Below, one piece after another: positions 62,941-64,000 of a DNA stretch of 64,000 nucleotides (positions are counted from its first letter, which is position 1; the number at the start of each line of letters is the position of its first letter). The notes under the pieces were generated by a model. The model had not been told where the DNA came from and searched no databases. It saw only the letters and a program-made list of their open reading frames with translations. This stretch comes from Rhodopseudomonas pseudopalustris (GTDB taxonomy: Bacteria; Pseudomonadota; Alphaproteobacteria; Rhizobiales; Xanthobacteraceae), in the NCBI RefSeq assembly GCF_900110435.1, contig NZ_FODT01000015.1, forward strand, positions 62,001 to 126,000, written 5' to 3'. Made by a program: the position numbers and the translations under genes.

Positions 62941-64000
62941 TCATTTCTTGGGCTTCATCTGCGGACGAGCTATCTCGGCAGCGTCACTGTCTGCCTTGAG
63001 ACTGGCGATCAGAAGCTCAAGGTCCGCGATATCGCTCGCGAACTCATCGGGCGTGGGCACGGGCACGGTGTCGGCCGCCGGGTTGTCATGGCTGTGCGTA
63101 TTCGCGCGCGTCATGCCCTCGTGGAAGCGGATGGCGAGCGCATCGGAGAGACGAACATAGCGCAGCAACTGTGTTTGGATGACATCGGTGCCGCGCCGCA
63201 CGATATCCCGGAAGATGATCTCCTCGACAACGCGCTCGTAGGTGTCGCGAAGCCGGCCATATAGGTTCTTCACCGCGACTTCGTAATCGGCCGGGCTGGT
63301 CGTATGCAGCTTCGACAGTTGGGCAGAGTCGTTCTTGATCCGGCCGATGCGCTTGGCGACATTCAGGCCCTTCCACGGCATGCCTGCAGTATCGATTTTG
63401 CCGGCGGCGCTCTTGTCGCTGAAAAGCGCGACCGTGACCGGCTCGATCCCCTGAGCGTCGGCGGTGCGGCAGAGTTCATTGAAGAAGACTATGTCGTGGG
63501 TGAATACGATAACCTGTCGCTTCGACGCCTCCTCGGCGATGCGCTCCGCCACCTTGACGCTGCGATCGCGGTCGAGTGAGGACACCGGATCGTCGATGAC
63601 GATCGCACCCGACCCGTCGGTGAGGGCGACCTCAGTCAGGAAGCCGGCCAACGCCAAGGCGCGCTGCTCGCCTTCGCTGAGGATCTCTGACGTCACCTTG
63701 GTCAGCTTGGTGTTCGGGTTGACCTCGAATTCCGCCTTGGTCTGGCCGCTCTTGCGCGCGAGCCCGACATTCAGATGCATGATGTCGAAGCGCGTGCGCT
63801 CCGTATCGAACTTCGTCACCACGGCCGTCGTCAGATGCGTGTCGAGCAGCTCGTTCGCGCGCTGGGTGATGCCACGAGTCTGGACGTCCGTAAGAGCCTT
63901 GCCGTACGCATCGTCGACGACGAGCAGATCGCGCCGGGTGACAAGCTTCCCCTTGTTGGCCGATAGCGTCTTCCGATCTTCGAGCTCGGCCTTCTCGGTC
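62941..64000 (-). CDS. AAA_13/RloC-like ATPase, C-terminal part (cut by window edge)
   Basis: The frame is open to the right window edge, so only the C-terminal part is seen. It has an ABC-type signature (ILSEGEQRALALAGFL), Walker B with D-loop (GAIVIDDPVSSLDRDR) and an H-loop (VIVFTHDIVFFNEL). These are the motifs of SMC-like AAA_13 ATPases such as RloC and PrrC-type tRNA nucleases. The basic tail ends RPQMKPKK. It faces the AbiGi-like gene tail to tail. The Walker A part would be beyond 64000. Confidence 0.75.
   Translation of the reverse strand, partial: TEKAELEDRKTLSANKGKLVTRRDLLVVDDAYGKALTDVQTRGITQRANELLDTHLTTAVVTKFDTERTRFDIMHLNVGLARKSGQTKAEFEVNPNTKLTKVTSEILSEGEQRALALAGFLTEVALTDGSGAIVIDDPVSSLDRDRSVKVAERIAEEASKRQVIVFTHDIVFFNELCRTADAQGIEPVTVALFSDKSAAGKIDTAGMPWKGLNVAKRIGRIKNDSAQLSKLHTTSPADYEVAVKNLYGRLRDTYERVVEEIIFRDIVRRGTDVIQTQLLRYVRLSDALAIRFHEGMTRANTHSHDNPAADTVPVPTPDEFASDIADLELLIASLKADSDAAEIARPQMKPKK

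Overview
The window looks like part of a large, GC-rich repABC-type conjugative plasmid (or secondary replicon) of an alphaproteobacterium, most likely of the Rhizobiales/Hyphomicrobiales. The evidence is a repA-repB-repC replication/partition block (about 52.2-56.7 kb) with four perfect 16-bp parS-type palindromes and a probable antisense ctRNA. A divergently oriented traI-trbBCDEJKLFGHI mating-pair operon (51.9 down to 41.7 kb) stands next to it, the arrangement known from Ti and symbiotic plasmids. No tRNA, rRNA or CRISPR array was seen.

Left cargo (about 0.7-41.6 kb). This is a stress and low-oxygen metabolism island. It has universal stress proteins (0.8 and 14.5 kb), an APC permease, a phasin and PHA synthase, an (R)-hydratase/phosphotransacetylase fusion with acetate kinase, and an RbbA/YhhJ-type ABC exporter with its HlyD protein. 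These are followed by a P1B-4-type metal ATPase, a ferritin-like protein, MgtC, a CDF exporter, and an operon of PRPP synthetase-like, phosphoketolase-like, beta-CASP nuclease-like and thymidine/AMP phosphorylase-like genes. Further right are a persulfide-dioxygenase-like MBL protein with a thioredoxin-reductase-like flavoprotein, a TPR protein, a frameshifted DUF2235 gene, a porin fusion, a PilZ protein, and a MerR/His-rich protein/NRAMP metal block. Three TTGA-N6-TCAA (FNR/FixK-type) sites lie near a usp gene, between phasin and phaC, and near the second usp, which suggests oxygen-responsive control. Several gene remnants (ImuB-like, two ClpX-zinc-finger/HTH copies) show the island is decaying in places.

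Centre (41.7-51.9 kb). A complete Trb type IV secretion operon runs leftwards. It includes a very small trbK and is headed by the acyl-homoserine-lactone synthase gene traI.

Right part (52.2-64 kb). After repABC come a PCMT-like methyltransferase overlapping a tyrosine recombinase gene, a perfect 12-bp-arm palindrome in front of that recombinase, a DUF1403 gene and a plasmid-borne scpB. Last is a possible defence cluster: a protein with two HNH-like treble clefs, an AbiGi-like protein, and an AAA_13/RloC-like ATPase cut by the window edge.

The likely logic is that the backbone replicates, segregates and transfers the plasmid. The cargo would let the host survive oxygen limitation and metal stress by storing carbon as PHA, passing acyl-phosphates to ATP via Pta/AckA, salvaging nucleotide pentoses, and exporting or storing metals. 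Functions are inferred from sequence motifs only.
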